From assembly GCF_040954645.1 (NCBI RefSeq), contig NC_092810.1, positions 13,006,377 to 13,070,376 on the forward strand: 64,000 nt of DNA, written 5' to 3'. Below are positions 44,866 to 56,100 of this stretch, piece by piece. Position 1 is the first letter of the stretch, and each line of letters begins with the position of its first letter. Below the pieces are notes generated by a model. It was not told where the DNA came from. It worked only from the letters and a program-made list of their open reading frames with translations, and did not search any database. Source of the DNA: Diabrotica undecimpunctata. Lineage: Eukaryota > Arthropoda > Insecta > Coleoptera > Chrysomelidae. Both the position numbers and the translations under genes were made by a program.

Positions 44866-46254
44866 CTATTCAAATTCAAAATAAATAGGATCAACTCCGG
44901 AATACGAGTCGTCTTGAGGGTTAATAATTAGCAATTGTGTCTCTACGCTCGCATCAATTATGTTATCAAGATCCCACATTTTTTGTTCTTCTTCTATTAC
45001 ATGTCTTACTGCATATTTCCAGTTTTGTTCTGTAATATGTTATAAAGACTCGTATAACAATACATGTACAGCTTGTATTTTATATGACGTATTATTTCTA
45101 GCCACATAACTTTTTATTTGTGCCCAAATGAGTTCAATTGGATTAATTTCGCAGTGGTAGGGTGGAAGTCTAAGGACTGTGATGTTTCGCCTTTCCGCCA
45201 TTTTGTCAACTACGTATTTCTTGAACTTTGATTTGTGTTGCCGGGCAATTTTTAAAAGTTCTGGTTTTACCATTCCATCTTCGTAAGGCAGATACTTATT
45301 CCGCAGCCAGTCAAGGATATCCTGTTTCTTCCACGCAGTCGTTGGAAGTCTTTCTACTAGTCGTAAGTGATAAGGTGCATTATCTAATACTATAATTGAA
45401 TTTGGTGGTATGTGTTCAATCATCTGCTCAAAATACTCTTCGAAAACATCAGCTGTCTCGTGATAGTCTTTTGTGCTTTTGGACTGGAATTTCAACAAAC
45501 CATGCTTAACAAATCCTTTTTCACTGCCAATGTGAGAAATTATTAATCTACTGACTTTACGATTACCAGAAGGTGGGGAGATACCAGTAGACCAACCTTC
45601 CATAAAGGCTTGCCTGGAGCTTAATATATTTTTATCTGACCAATTTTTTTTAGAGTATGACCTGAGTTTACCCACGTTTCATCCTGGTAGAAGATTGGAT
45701 TTCCTTCAGCCCGGAATTTTCGTATGGATCTTAGATAATTTCTTCTCTAACATATTATCTCCTCCCGGTCAATCAAAAGTGATTTTCGGTCTGATTTCTC
45801 CCACCGGAAATTTAATTCTTTCAAGACTTGCCACAATTTAGTTCGTTCGATATGAGGCAAATCCGGGTCGTCTCTAACTTCTTGTAAAATTTTGTTTAGG
45901 TTTGGTATTTCTTTTTTGAAAAAAAAAACCATGACTTTTCCTTCGAATACCATTTTTGGCAAATTTATCAATTTCAATAGGTTTTTTCGCTCTCTTTAAG
46001 TGTTCGTTTGTGTGTGGGTTAGCCATACCGTGTTTTTTTCTTTCTGATAGGAACCTATATACAGTTGAGTCCCCTACGCCAGTCATGTTGGAACAACTTT
46101 CGACTATGCTGCGAACAGTGTTTGTGGGATTCTGGGAAACCAGAGCATCGTGAACATTCAGGACAATAGTCTTTTCTCTTGGTGAATAGACAGACTAACT
46201 GACTGTACACAACAGTACCGGTGTAAAACTTGATGATGTTGATGATTAAGCCAT
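44866..46254 (-). pseudogene. DD82E transposase (Sailor-like), copy B
   Basis: Reads as copy A: MA then a stop near the start (46248), ITGVGDSTVYRFLSERKK-like helix-turn-helix, a frameshift in an A-run at about 45920-45930, FYQDETW (about 45700, in a frame break), LDNAPYHLRLVERL and INPIELIWAQIK with 82 residues between Asp and Glu. A stop lies at about 45042, then an open C-terminus HITEQNWKYAVRHVIEEEQK to YFEFE at 44866. Three codons seen in copy A are missing near 45456. Copies A and B are disabled by different lesions, so the consensus is recoverable by comparison. Confidence 0.85.
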
Positions 46255-46830
46255 CATAAACAATCCAACAAAACGAGCACGAGCGAAAGGTACGTATATT
46301 TCGTAGGTATATGGAATAAAAAATCACTTACGCACTGCATATAATTCGCAAAAGAAATATTCGAGACGCTAATTACTGATGTAGACGCGGAAACACCGAC
46401 GAGTCGTACATTACATGCGATCAAAAACGTACGAAACAAAAAAATTGGTTTCGTTCGTAATAACTTCACCCTTTCAAGTTAAGTTTCGAATATAAACTGA
46501 ACAGACGAGGCACGAAGCCAAAGCATACCCATTATATTATTAAAAATCTGGGGAATTCCATCCTAATTATCTTGCAACGAATAGTACCTTCGGATATGAA
46601 TTCCAGGTTTTCTAGTAAAGTGATTAAACGCGAGGATTAGTATTGCGATATCCAAACAAAAAAGGTATTCTTATTTACAAAATTGGTAATGGTTAAATTC
46701 TTATTTTTATTAATATAATTAGTTTTATTGAATAAACACATCAGGAACGCCTATGCTGACACAAATTTTACGACCGTTTTATGACTTTGAGGCACATTTC
46801 GTGCTCTCAACAATTTGTGAACGGACTGTA

Positions 46831-47319
46831 GCGGGTTGCTTATGTACTTATTTGAGCACATTGTATATAGTTTTTGTCTAGTCTTGTCTAGTCTGTAGTT
46901 TTTGAAGCTTTTTAAGTTTTTAAAGCTTACTTAGATAGTAACTTTAAAGATCATTTTGATTTACATCTTGGAGGTATGTTAGTTACGGTAACAATTTCTG
47001 TTCGTTTATAACCATATTTAGTAATGACAGAGTGTAAATGTTCATGTAAATATAAGATTTTATTTGACAGACAAGACTTGTATTCTTATTACAATACACA
47101 TATAAAAAAACATAAAAAAAAATATTATGTTACGTAGCTGTATAATGATCGTTTTTTAAATAGTAAACAAAAAATTTTGGTGCGAGCTTTTAAGCTCCTA
47201 TATGTCTTAAAATAGCAATATTTTTTATTCATTTTTTTTAAATGTTTATAAATTTAAATATGATACTTTTATTTTAAATATTTACCTTGCATAAAAATGG
47301 TGAAAATTATAAAATACGC
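46831..47319. other. No recognised gene
   Basis: A+T-rich spacer. Confidence 0.4.
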
Positions 47320-47705
47320 CTGAAAGGACAATAAAACTGTCATTTTCTCCCACTGCACTATCACATTTCACTTATAAACTATTATTTCCGCTGTCTGAAA
47401 TCCACCGAAATCAGCCCAAACCGCAAACTCATCACTTAACCATGTCAGATACTTTCGAACTTGAAAGCGCCAGTAAACAGTCACGCATATGCAAAACAGT
47501 GAGTCGTTCCTGGTTTTCCTCTTCGCGATGTTTAGTTGTAACCCGGCGTCGAAGTGCGCCTAGGCGACCTTCGAAGACAAATGCAGGAGCAATCCACAGC
47601 GAACCGCGATCCTGCTGGAGCCCTGCGCGCCTCGGCTCTTCCTATGCCGCTTATCCCCGGCCCAAAAGGATTTTCGAAAATAGGGACGTAATAATTTATT
47701 AATTG
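47320..47705. other. Isolated GC-richer patch of unknown nature
   Basis: About 250 bp (47.44-47.69 kb) of markedly higher GC than its surroundings, with GGCGTCGAAGTGCGCC and CCCTGCGCGCCTCGG. An 86-codon plus frame (47442-47702) spans it, but its Ser/Arg-rich translation matches no family I know. It could be part of an LTR, a promoter/first exon or a non-autonomous element. Nothing decides between these. Confidence 0.25.
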
Positions 47706-48115
47706 GATGATGTTGGGGATTTGGGTAAGGCCCCAAAAAGGTTGATGATGAATATTGGGAAGGATTTTGGTTTATTTATTTTTGGAGAACGGATTGTCTT
47801 CTGTTTAAGAAGTAGGGGGATGGATGTGGTATAAAGTTCTTAATGAGGAGATTTTTTAAAGGGGATTTAGTTTTATTCGCTTGTTTTTCTACCGAAGTAA
47901 GTAAGCTAAATGGTTATAAAAATTAAGAATCGAAGTATACTTGTGGGAATTATTGATATAAAAGCCCAAAAAAATTAATTTTAAATAAAGGAAATTTCTG
48001 GAAATCTGAATCAACTTTTAATGCATTGCATCCACACAATACAAAATTAGTAACATTATATTCAAGTAAAGTACTGTGGAAAAATAAGTATTTTCTTTAT
48101 AGTCCTGTTATAATA

Positions 48116-49688
48116 TAGTGTGTAAAAGCCAAATGGAATAAATTTATTATTTAGGTTACTGTACATATTTATAAAAAATCCCGAAACACGTCAAATTTAA
48201 ATTATAACTTGACATTCTTTGACGTGAAAATGCAACCTCTACCTTCAATCCCCTTAGAATGACAGGTACAACCCCCAATTTTTAAAATAGGAAGTATAGG
48301 CTTGCGATATATCGTTTGAAAGGTCTTTTCATTCTCCATTCAAAAATGTTGTCGCTTTCAAGTTTATTAAGATTAATTAAGATAAAATAAATTAAAATCA
48401 TGTGGTTACCGAAATTCGCTACAATACAATCAAAAACTAAAATGTAATGCAAAACCTAATAAAATGTAGAACACGAAAAATATCTATGAATGTTAATGAA
48501 GTGGATGTTCAAAATGTTCAACGCGAACGTCTTGGCAACATCCTAATCTCAAATAAATTATTAACATTATTTAACATAACAGGCGTGATCGACCTAATCG
48601 TAAGCGTTATTCGTTCTTTTAAGTCATTTAAATCAGAAGGTTTAGTTTTGTACACATGGCTCTTCACATATCCCCATAAAAAGAAATCTATTAATGTAAG
48701 ATCAGGTGATCGCGCTGGCCATTCAATCGATCCTCGCCTCCCTATCCACCGATTGGGAAATATTGTATCGAGGTACTGCCGGACATTAAGTTGGTAATGT
48801 GGTGGTGCTCCTTCCTGCTGAAACCATATCGTATTCGCTGGAACTTGAGGGTTTCCTGGGATGCAATTTATTTTCTTTTAATATGTTTACTATCGATGTA
48901 TGGCTAGCATTGAATGTAGTGGATGCCTGTCTACTCGATGTTTGTGGATTTTCCTGAAACTCAAGCAACACATCTAATTTGAGTTTATCACTCAGTGCAT
49001 TGGCAGCTGCTTTTTTTTATCTGCCTTACATGACCAAACTCGCGAAACTGCTTCTTTATTTTACTTATTATTCCTTGGGATATAGGCGGTAAATTAGGAA
49101 ATTTCTCATGAAATAGGCGAGTTACTTCCTGTTATGCTCGGGTGTTATCTCCATAACCAATCATTTGTAAAACTGTTATTTTATGCATTTCCGTTAACAT
49201 AACCATTTTTCAGAATTGAATTGAACGAACTTTTTACTTAAATTAAAATACTGACAACTTAAATAAAACAATTTACTAATGCGTGTTAAAATAACGTTGC
49301 CACGGAAATTTTTTAATGGTTACCATCTAAAAACCACATTGCTATGGTTTTTGTTCACTTTCTCATTATCAAGACCTAAACGGGAAATAAGTTTTGAGTA
49401 TATTTTAGCGAATTTATTTTATCTTAATTAATCTTAATAAACTTGAAAGCGACAACATTTTTGAATGGAGAATGAAAAGACCTTTCAAAGGATATATCAC
49501 AAGCCTATACTTCCTATTTTAAAAATTGGGGGTTGTACCTGTCATTCTAGGGGGGTTGAAGGTAGATGTTGCATTTTCACGTTAAAGAATGTCAAGTTAT
49601 AATTTAAATTTGACGTGTTTCGGGATTTTTTATAAATATGTACAGTAACCTAAATAATGAATTTATTCCATTTGGCTTTTACACACTG
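48116..49688 (-). mobile_element. rosa-like (DD41D) Tc1/mariner element with long TIRs, internally deleted
   Basis: The termini are inverted repeats of about 275 bp (48116-48392 and 49413-49688), starting (C/T)AGTGTGTAAAAGCC with TA at each boundary (48114-48115, 49689-49690). Between them lie broken pieces of a minus-strand mariner-type transposase. The whole is 1.57 kb and cannot be autonomous. Confidence 0.8.
48590..49206 (-). pseudogene. DD41D transposase remnant
   Basis: Minus strand from MVMLTEMHKITVLQMIGYG (ATG about 49206). TSSRQASTTFNASHTSIVNI and LKENKLHP then jump, by deletion, to NTIWFQQEGAPPHY and EWPARSPDLTLIDFFLWGY. First catalytic Asp is lost in the deletion. The second (FQQDGAPPHY in the family) is Glu here. 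The last Asp of LIDFFLW is present; 41 residues separate the two positions, the spacing of rosa-type DD41D transposases. Stops also occur at about 49.14 kb. Confidence 0.8.
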
Positions 49689-49690
49689 TA

Positions 49691-50435
49691 TAATAAATAT
49701 ATTCAAAACTTAAGTTTTTTTTGTTTTTATCATTGTTTTACATTACTAAAGTCCGTAAGGCATAATAAATTACTAAATGAGGTGTCAGAAGCTAAATGGA
49801 TGATCAAAATTGGTTATTGTATACAGATATATCTGTTTTATATAGGCTAACACAGGCTCACTATGGAAAATTTGGGATCTAAACACATCACTCAGTGCAG
49901 AAGATGCTCATTATCACCGCGCTGCCTATATTGTTCACTAGTGAACATAATTCTTACTTAAACGTGTCTAATTGCTGATCTTATGCCGTTTGTATACAGG
50001 TTTTTGTGACTCTCTTAATTTCGTCGCTTTTGAAGGTTTACCTTTACTCCTATTTGCATCAAACATAGGATGTCGCTCCCCCATGCTTTTAGTCTACATA
50101 CCATCGTTCATTCTGAGCATGTTTTTATCCAAATTTCACGTCCTGTATGCTATTCTTTCTACAGCAACTTTGATTCCTGTTCTGGCTCTCATAATTATGT
50201 TTTTGGAGTTTCTATTTTGCTTATTTCTATCTTAATTCACAACTTTAGAACCACGTAGTATATTTGGTCCACATATGTCTCATTTATATACCAAATGACC
50301 CTATGTTTTTTCTTCCTGGGCTTGTCTGATTCAAACGATCTTAATTATTTAAAGCTAAAGGTTATTTATTGTGTTTGCTGTCCCCATGTTTGTTTCCTAC
50401 ATTTAATCTAGAATTTTTGTACCCTGAAGAAGTTT
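49691..50435. other. No recognised gene
   Basis: Only short frames without domain wording. Confidence 0.4.
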
Positions 50436-50439
50436 GTAG

Positions 50440-50670
50440 AGGTATTTTGCTTGACGTGTCCTAAATATACCAGGGTCTCCTCTTAGTTGCCATACAGTTT
50501 TTGTTTCGTATGGTCCAGCGCCTTGAACTCACATAATAAATGTCTTACAATTTCTAGTTCCTTGTCACATAGTCTGCAGTTAAGGGCTTCATTGTAAATG
50601 CATATTTTATCTAGGAATTCCCTTGGTACGTGTCCGGTTACAACTGTCAGTTTCAGCTTACAAGCGAAGC
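50440..50670 (-). pseudogene. Non-LTR retrotransposon C-terminal fragment (RNase H / zinc-knuckle tail)
   Basis: The minus strand reads LTVVTGHVPREFLDKICIYN, ALNCRLCDKELEIVRHLLCE and TLVYLGHVK. The LTGH start, CRLC pair and HxxxC end match the tail that follows RNase H in I/R1-type non-LTR elements. Only this tail survives. Confidence 0.6.
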
Positions 50671-50677
50671 AGAAACA

Positions 50678-50720
50678 TCTCCAGAAGATGCCAACCCCAA
50701 GTGTTGGCGAAACGTCGAGA
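50678..50720 (+). ncRNA. Hammerhead-like motif of PLE type
   Basis: UCUC, CAGAAGA, a 6-bp stem II GCCAAC/GUUGGC with a 7-nt loop, GAAACGUC, GAGA. Stem I (UCUC/GAGA), GAAA, the ACGU palindrome and UC cleavage site are intact, but the core has A where CUGA needs U (CAGAAGA). It is probably a decayed PLE-type terminal repeat. Confidence 0.45.
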
Positions 50721-50929
50721 ACTAATCTCAGAAGACAACGGCCTAACAGCCCGAACAAACAGCTTAACAAGTTAGACGATGGCCGTGAAAGCCTAACGCC
50801 TTTTATTTATCCCGATAAATGCTAAGATATTTTCCTTGGACATATTCAGTTGTTTTCCCTTTTCTGTGTCGTAAAGGTTACTCTAATAAGCAATATCTTC
50901 TATGCTTTTATTTAAAAGCTAAACAAAAA

Positions 50930-51350
50930 TATATAAAGCGGTCTCACATTCTCTAAAATGAACATCTTCCCAAATACAGGCAGCTTCTGTATATTGAGGA
51001 ATTTCTGTATTTTTTTTAATTTACTCCATTTACTTTCTGGGCATTCAGATTCCGTGTAGTCATCAGGCTCTTGATCTTGATGTTCAATAAGTTCCTAAAT
51101 TTGTCGTTCGTTAGATTGGTCATCAGGAACGTTAGGGTCTTCATTATTTCTCTTCTCGATTTATTTGTAAATCTATTCCAGCAGTAGAAATATCGAGCTT
51201 ATCATTGACATCTGATTCAACATCAGTATCTTTTGCATTATCTAATGGAGGCAAAAAATCATCAAAACCATCATTTTCTATAAGTTCTAACAAGTCGGCA
51301 TTAGTCAAACCCTTTTTTCTGCCACTTTGAACAATGTATTAAACGAGAAA
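50930..51350 (-). pseudogene. Transposase N-terminus relic, family uncertain
   Basis: The minus strand gives GRKKGLTNADLLELIENDG, an acidic run LPPLDNAKDTDVESDVNDK, then YTESECPESKWSKLKK. An acidic N-terminus followed by a basic/Trp start recalls piggyBac-type transposases, but the catalytic domain is absent, so the family is a guess. Confidence 0.35.
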
Positions 51351-51359
51351 AATATAATA

Positions 51360-52090
51360 CAATTACGCCCAATGGTACTCTTAATTTTAGTCACCAAAAA
51401 TTTAAAACATTAATAAGTTAAAGAAAGAAACTTACATTCCCTGTCATTTTTTATAACAAAACACAGTAGACCTCATTCCAACAAAAAAAATACACTCTGA
51501 AGGAAGCACCTATAGACAGCCCTGACTACCATAACAATGATATTAAAATACAAACTAATGAAGAATTCGCACTGCATATCGTATGTCAGTAACTACAACT
51601 AATGAAATCGCGTTGTACAAGGCTAGACTTAGATGTACTGATAGGAAATAATCGCTTAAAGTTAGTCAGAGTAGTTGTTTTAATGTAAAATAAAGGAAGT
51701 GGTACAGCTAAACAGATTTAACTGCAACGGTGACGATTTGACACGAACAGTCACGACAGATATTTGTTGATGGTGTGTTGCCTAATCGAATATTATTTTA
51801 GAGGTATTGAACAGCAATATTTATACTCCTTAATTACTGTAATGATTTAATAATTATGCCTATTTATTATCAGAGCAATATCAAAGTTAAAATGTTTGAG
51901 GTAATTGATAAAATATGTTATTTTCTGAAGTTATTAGTCATAATCATTAAAATGAACTGACTGAATGGAAGTCTATTAAATTAGAAAGCTAAATTTGTTT
52001 CATACTGAGAATTGCGATATTTAGTTAAAATAAATTGTTTCCAACGATGATAGAAATAAGCTTATACAAATAGATTTACCTGTTTTTATT
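51360..52090. other. No recognised gene
   Basis: A+T-rich with no supported features. Confidence 0.4.
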
Positions 52091-52099
52091 TTCAAATAT

Positions 52100-52560
52100 C
52101 ATCAAGGTCGCTATTTTCGCTGTCGGAATTTAATTGTAAATCGTTCGCTATCTGAATCTTCGTCCTGATTAATAAAAATATCATCCACGACTACATCAAT
52201 TAGTAGCTCCTTTGATATCAATTCACGAACAGTTACGATGACTTTGTCTGTTATTTTTCACTCCTTCACGGAAAAGGTTTGAAAAAATTCGTCCGACAGC
52301 TGCTGCATTGACGTAAATGTAAAGTTTACATTTCTGGCTCCCACATAAGATTTCAAAGCTGCCCAAACCATTTCAATAGGATTCAAATCTGTATGGTATG
52401 GTAGGAGTCCAAATATGAAGAACATTTCCTTCTGCTTTCTGTTGCGTAAATTTTAAAAGCGAGTATATAATTTCACGAGCTTGTGCACTCAGAATCCGAT
52501 TTTTTACGGCCCTTACGTGATTGATTTTAATAAAAAATTATTTCACCTCTCAGTTTTTAA
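52100..52560 (-). pseudogene. Internally deleted DDE transposase related to the Sailor-like family
   Basis: The minus strand has a helix-turn-helix-like start SAQAREIIYSLLKFTQQKAEGN joined almost directly to a C-terminal catalytic block that, after a frameshift, reads NPIEMVWAALKSYVGARNV (third catalytic Glu). It ends with an acidic DDIFINQDEDSDSERF tail. The NPIExxWAxxKSYV wording parallels NPIELIWAQMKSYV of the Sailor-like copies, so this is a distant relative that lost its centre. Confidence 0.55.
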
Positions 52561-52775
52561 TATGAAAATTCAACAAAAAAAACTATTTCACGAATTACGA
52601 AGCTATCTGACAACGTGGCAAACGCACTAAAATTTAAGTTCAATGATAAGTATACGCATGTTTACGCATCGAGCGCTTGCATACAACTGACTATCGGCTC
52701 CTCCATTTATCGATGAATTGACCTTGAGCATTGCAGTTATATCTGTTGAGTTATACTTACGTGTATCGGTAGGAC

Positions 52776-52780
52776 TTAAA
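52776..52780 (+). repeat. TTAAA target-site duplication, left of MITE
   Basis: Repeated at 53220-53224. Confidence 0.65.
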
Positions 52781-53219
52781 GCCGCGTTTACACGATGATA
52801 ATTGGCGAGACAATTGTAATTGGACAATTACCATCACGTGGTTGAGGATTGTCGGAGGCCAGTCCAGTTGAACGAGAAGATGTTTATACGGGACCAACTA
52901 TTGTCATGGCAGTAGACAGTTAAAACATGGCCGACTGCTCGTCATCTGTTGTGTCCGGTGAGGGAACTGGCAAAAAACAAGACAGCACTACTGGCCTACA
53001 CCGTTTACACGGCGCCAATTGTCGCGACAATTGAGATTTCGAGTGGTGGGGGGGCTCACTGGGCGCAGCTCATTGTCCTCAGTCTACTCCCGGAGACAAC
53101 TGAATTTTGGGCCAATTGTGAGGGCATTTGGCAAGGCAATTGGCCTGAAGACAATAATTTCATGCCAGTCAGTTGTCTTCTGACAATTGTCTCGCCAATT
53201 GTCATCGTGTAAACGCGGC
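52781..53219. mobile_element. MITE, 439 bp, TTAA(A)-flanked
   Basis: The ends read inward GCCGCGTTTACACGATGA, followed on both sides by AATTGGCGAGACAATTGT with one mismatch, giving TIRs of about 40 bp. The interior repeats GACAATTG/CAATTGTC half-palindromes many times. The 87-codon frame inside it is an accident of the palindromes. Confidence 0.85.
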
Positions 53220-53224
53220 TTAAA
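53220..53224 (+). repeat. TTAAA target-site duplication, right of MITE
   Basis: Repeat of 52776-52780. Confidence 0.65.
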
Positions 53225-53980
53225 GGTCAAAAAATTTTGTCTGGGATTGAAAGGGTTAAAGTGCATTATAAAAATTGTAACTAGCAATTTAAAGTTGCAA
53301 GGATTTGGAGGACTTTAAGTTTTTAGTAAAAATGTTTAAAATGTTCAGTACTGTATATTATTGTCCAGACTATATTATCCTAGTATAAAAACCAGGGTAA
53401 CAAATATAAAATTACCAAAAATTCGGAAAAAAACTCGACAATTAAGTAAATACATATTATGCATAATTAATAAACTCAATGTCGCCAGCGGTGTTGTGGT
53501 ATGTGACACACCTTTTTAATGTATGGCAATCTCTGTGTAACTTAGTATTACTGAAAGGATATAAATTACACTTCCGCGTTATAAAATTAAATTATACTAA
53601 CAGTGACTGAATGTTATACAAGAGGAAGGTGTATGGCAACCCACTACACCGACTCAAAATTAATAATATTAATTTATACAACAAATTCATAAACTGTTAC
53701 TTGTTTCATAAATGGTAGAGATAATTTATGAATGTTACATACTATATTATTTCTACATGCCTATGGAAATAAATCAAAATAGATATTTATAGTATTTTAA
53801 CGTTTTTTGCAGAAACTGTTTCCAGTAAAGTATCTGCTGGACTAAATAAATCGTTTTGTTTGTATATGCTTTCCCAACATTTTCTTAGCAAATCAAATAT
53901 TCCTACCCATCCTCAGAATAAAATTGGTGCTACTAAAAAAACTTGTAGCAATATTTATTCCATTATTATACGTTTTTCAG
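53225..53980. other. No recognised gene
   Basis: A+T-rich spacer; starts with a TIR-like TTAACCCTTTCAATCCCAG (minus strand, about 53240-53258) whose partner I could not find. Confidence 0.35.
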
Positions 53981-53984
53981 CATC

Positions 53985-54215
53985 CAACAACTAAACGACG
54001 CCATTTTTCAACAAAAAGCTCAGCTGCAGGTTCGGACGATATTTCCTCTATATTTTTAAAAATTTTTTACAAAAATACATACGAGAAAATACTCCTACTG
54101 TTTAACAAGATTCAACAATTCCCATAACTATGGAGACAGTCCCTAACGAATATTATCAAAAAAGGCAATTAAACTTCAAACACAAACTCATACAGGCCAA
54201 TCGATGCGCAATAGA
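53985..54215 (+). pseudogene. Non-LTR reverse transcriptase fragment (finger region)
   Basis: The plus strand reads KSSAAGSDDISSIFLKIFYK, then LWRQSLTNIIKKGN, a stop, and NTNSYRPI. This is the KxAPGxDxIs...W..s.iipi.K.g....SYRPI order of Jockey/I-type RTs. Only about 75 codons remain. Confidence 0.6.
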
Positions 54216-54474
54216 CAATATTCTACTTCTTCAATCCACCATTGTGTATGTGTATCCAACAAAAATGAAGTAATTACAATCTTCCTATACCGATTTCTCT
54301 GACACTAAACAAACTAAGTCAAATCAGGACCTACACCTGCTTTGGTGTAAGTCCATAATAAATACCAGATGCAGTTTCTAGATAATCACATAAAGGCTCT
54401 TCGTCTTTCATGTTAAAGATCCAAAACAATATATGGTAGTTATTACCTAAGAAAATTTGGACTCTTAAAAATAT

Positions 54475-54714
54475 TTATAGCTGTCTGTTCGTCTGATATC
54501 CTACATGCAGTACAGATGGAATACCTCCAGGTTCAGTTTGCAGTATATCCGTTTTCATTTTTTTACAATATCGTGCAAAAGTGCGCACGCCTATATTATA
54601 GTCTTGCGAAACAACCTTAAAACTCAACTTGTCGATAATATGAGCACGTACAGCTCGTTTTATAACGTCAGCAGGTGTTTTTCCTCGCTCTGTTTTTCTT
54701 TTATAGGTTTGCAT
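54475..54714 (-). pseudogene. pogo/Tigger-type helix-turn-helix fragment
   Basis: From MQTYKRKTERGKTPADVIKR the minus strand shows a psq-type helix-turn-helix: an RKTxRGKT arm, DKLSFKVVSQDYNI helix and GVRTFARYCKK recognition helix. It ends GYQTNRQL where the family normally continues to a second DNA-binding region. It is an isolated 79-codon open frame. No catalytic part lies nearby. Confidence 0.6.
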
Positions 54715-55033
54715 GGTTACGTCTGCAAATAATTAGTTAATATTATAATTACATAATACTTTTGTTAAAAACAATCGATTTCATAGTGATATACGGAGCA
54801 GATTGGCACAACGTGACAACCTGTCCCATTTATAAAATGTCAACCAACCCCGCTGATGGTTTTTCAACTAAAATGGCTAACATGTGTTTACGAATTCATA
54901 AACTGTAAATTTGTTTACAGCTATCATTTATTTAGAGCTATCAATATACTTTCACACCATCATCACAAATGTTTATACTAAATTATAATAAAAATAGTGT
55001 AAGACAACGAAAAATTACTTACCAAATCTAAAA

Positions 55034-55345
55034 TCACAAATCAGTACTATATTTACTAAATAACGTTACAACTTCGACTGAACGTTTGGTAACACAAGCG
55101 CCAACGGTTTGTACATGCACAGGTCGATGTCGTACGGCCGTAGTGTCGTCCTGGTTTTCAGAGGTCTTTGGACGATCTACGACTTCCGCTCTCGAAGAGG
55201 ATCTCAAGTTTCGAGAGTCCATCTTCGTTTCGAGGAGATTGGGATTCCGGCCTCTACGTGTGAGAAGCTCCGCCAAGCCTCTGTGGTAGGTGAGGGGACA
55301 GCGGCAATCAGAATTCTCTAAAAGTTCGAGCTTTCTTACAGACAA
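55034..55345 (-). other. Unrecognised 103-codon frame in a GC-richer block
   Basis: The translation has no known domain. It lies in the same GC-richer block as the promoter-like cluster at 55.95-56.1 kb and points the same way, so it could be part of the same transcript or long terminal repeat, but nothing proves coding. Confidence 0.2.
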
Positions 55346-55399
55346 TATTCTTACAATGACTTAATATTTGTGTTAGAATTCTGATGCGTAATGTATTTC

Positions 55400-55660
55400 T
55401 CAATTCTCAATCTCTGTGGAATATCTCAAATTCCACAGAGATGCCGGCCTTCTCACTTCGTGTAGCCGCGTTCCCTCTCCTCGAGAGAGGCACAAGAATG
55501 CCGGCAATGTCGACTCTTCCTGCTGCCTGTCTCTTCGTGTTGCTAACAGTATTACCTATAGTTACTATTTGCATAAGTTTTCCGGCGACGAAGTGTTCTT
55601 GCAGCTCGACCTGATTGGAAAAGCAATAACAAGTCCCCGTCGGGGCTTTCATTCACTCTT
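55400..55660 (-). other. Unrecognised 81-codon frame downstream of a promoter-like cluster
   Basis: The frame at 55407-55652 contains VELQEHFVAGKLMQIVTIGN. It is not a family I can name. A perfect hairpin (CTCTGTGGAAT/ATTCCACAGAG, about 55412-55441) lies at its 3' end. It may be a gag-like piece or untranslated leader of an LTR element. Confidence 0.25.
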
Positions 55661-55939
55661 TAGCGTGACAGGCCCAAATAACGCTGTGGTCAGTTCGACC
55701 AAATTTGAAATAGTTCGAAGACCAATATCTTTTCTATCTCAGAAAGTCGTGTTCTACTGCCAGGAAGCGTTTTGTAGTCGACACGCCGGTTCTCGTACTC
55801 TTGATAATTTAACTTCTAAATTGAATAAAATATTCTTGGGTTTCGACGTCTTCGACGATAGCAGGATATTGGTTAAATAATAAAACTCAAAGTAGCGTGG
55901 TAGCACACCAGGCGAACAAGGTCTAGCGGGGTTAGTAGT

Positions 55940-56100
55940 GTATGATGACTGGATGCTGATCGGAAGATGTGCTGCTCTTTTATACACATCGTGTTTGAGA
56001 ACTTGCCGCCGAATCTTCCGCCGAGAGGCCAATGGCAGCGTAGTTAATAACAAGCGCTGTGATTGGCCGGCCAAAGTAACAATCTTTGTCGTGATTGGTT
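55940..56100 (-). promoter_or_regulatory. CCAAT-TATA-initiator promoter-like cluster
   Basis: On the minus strand two CCAATC boxes (56061-56066, 56093-56098) precede TATAAAAG (55977-55984). Initiator-like ATCAGC and CCAGTCATC follow 20-35 bases later. The block is GC-richer than the window average. It could be an LTR (a TGTCATGCGGGG start lies near 56178) or a host promoter; no matching second LTR was seen. Confidence 0.4.

Larger units (their letters stand above)
44057..46828 (-). mobile_element. Sailor-like (DD82E) DNA transposon, copy B
   Basis: The ends are ATCGGTTCACAATTTGTCGA on the left and, as reverse complement, CAGTCCGTTCACAAATTGTT on the right, with TA at 44055-44056 and 46829-46830. 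The CAGT start fits IS630-Tc1-mariner termini. The interior is collinear with copy A (21230-24124), including the nested TTAA element and a common 3' non-coding half (23.7-24.1 against 46.5-46.8 kb). Confidence 0.88.

Noticed and set aside
52949..53212. 87-codon frame
   Set aside because: Lies wholly inside the palindromic MITE; hydrophobic wording comes from repeated CAATTGTC.
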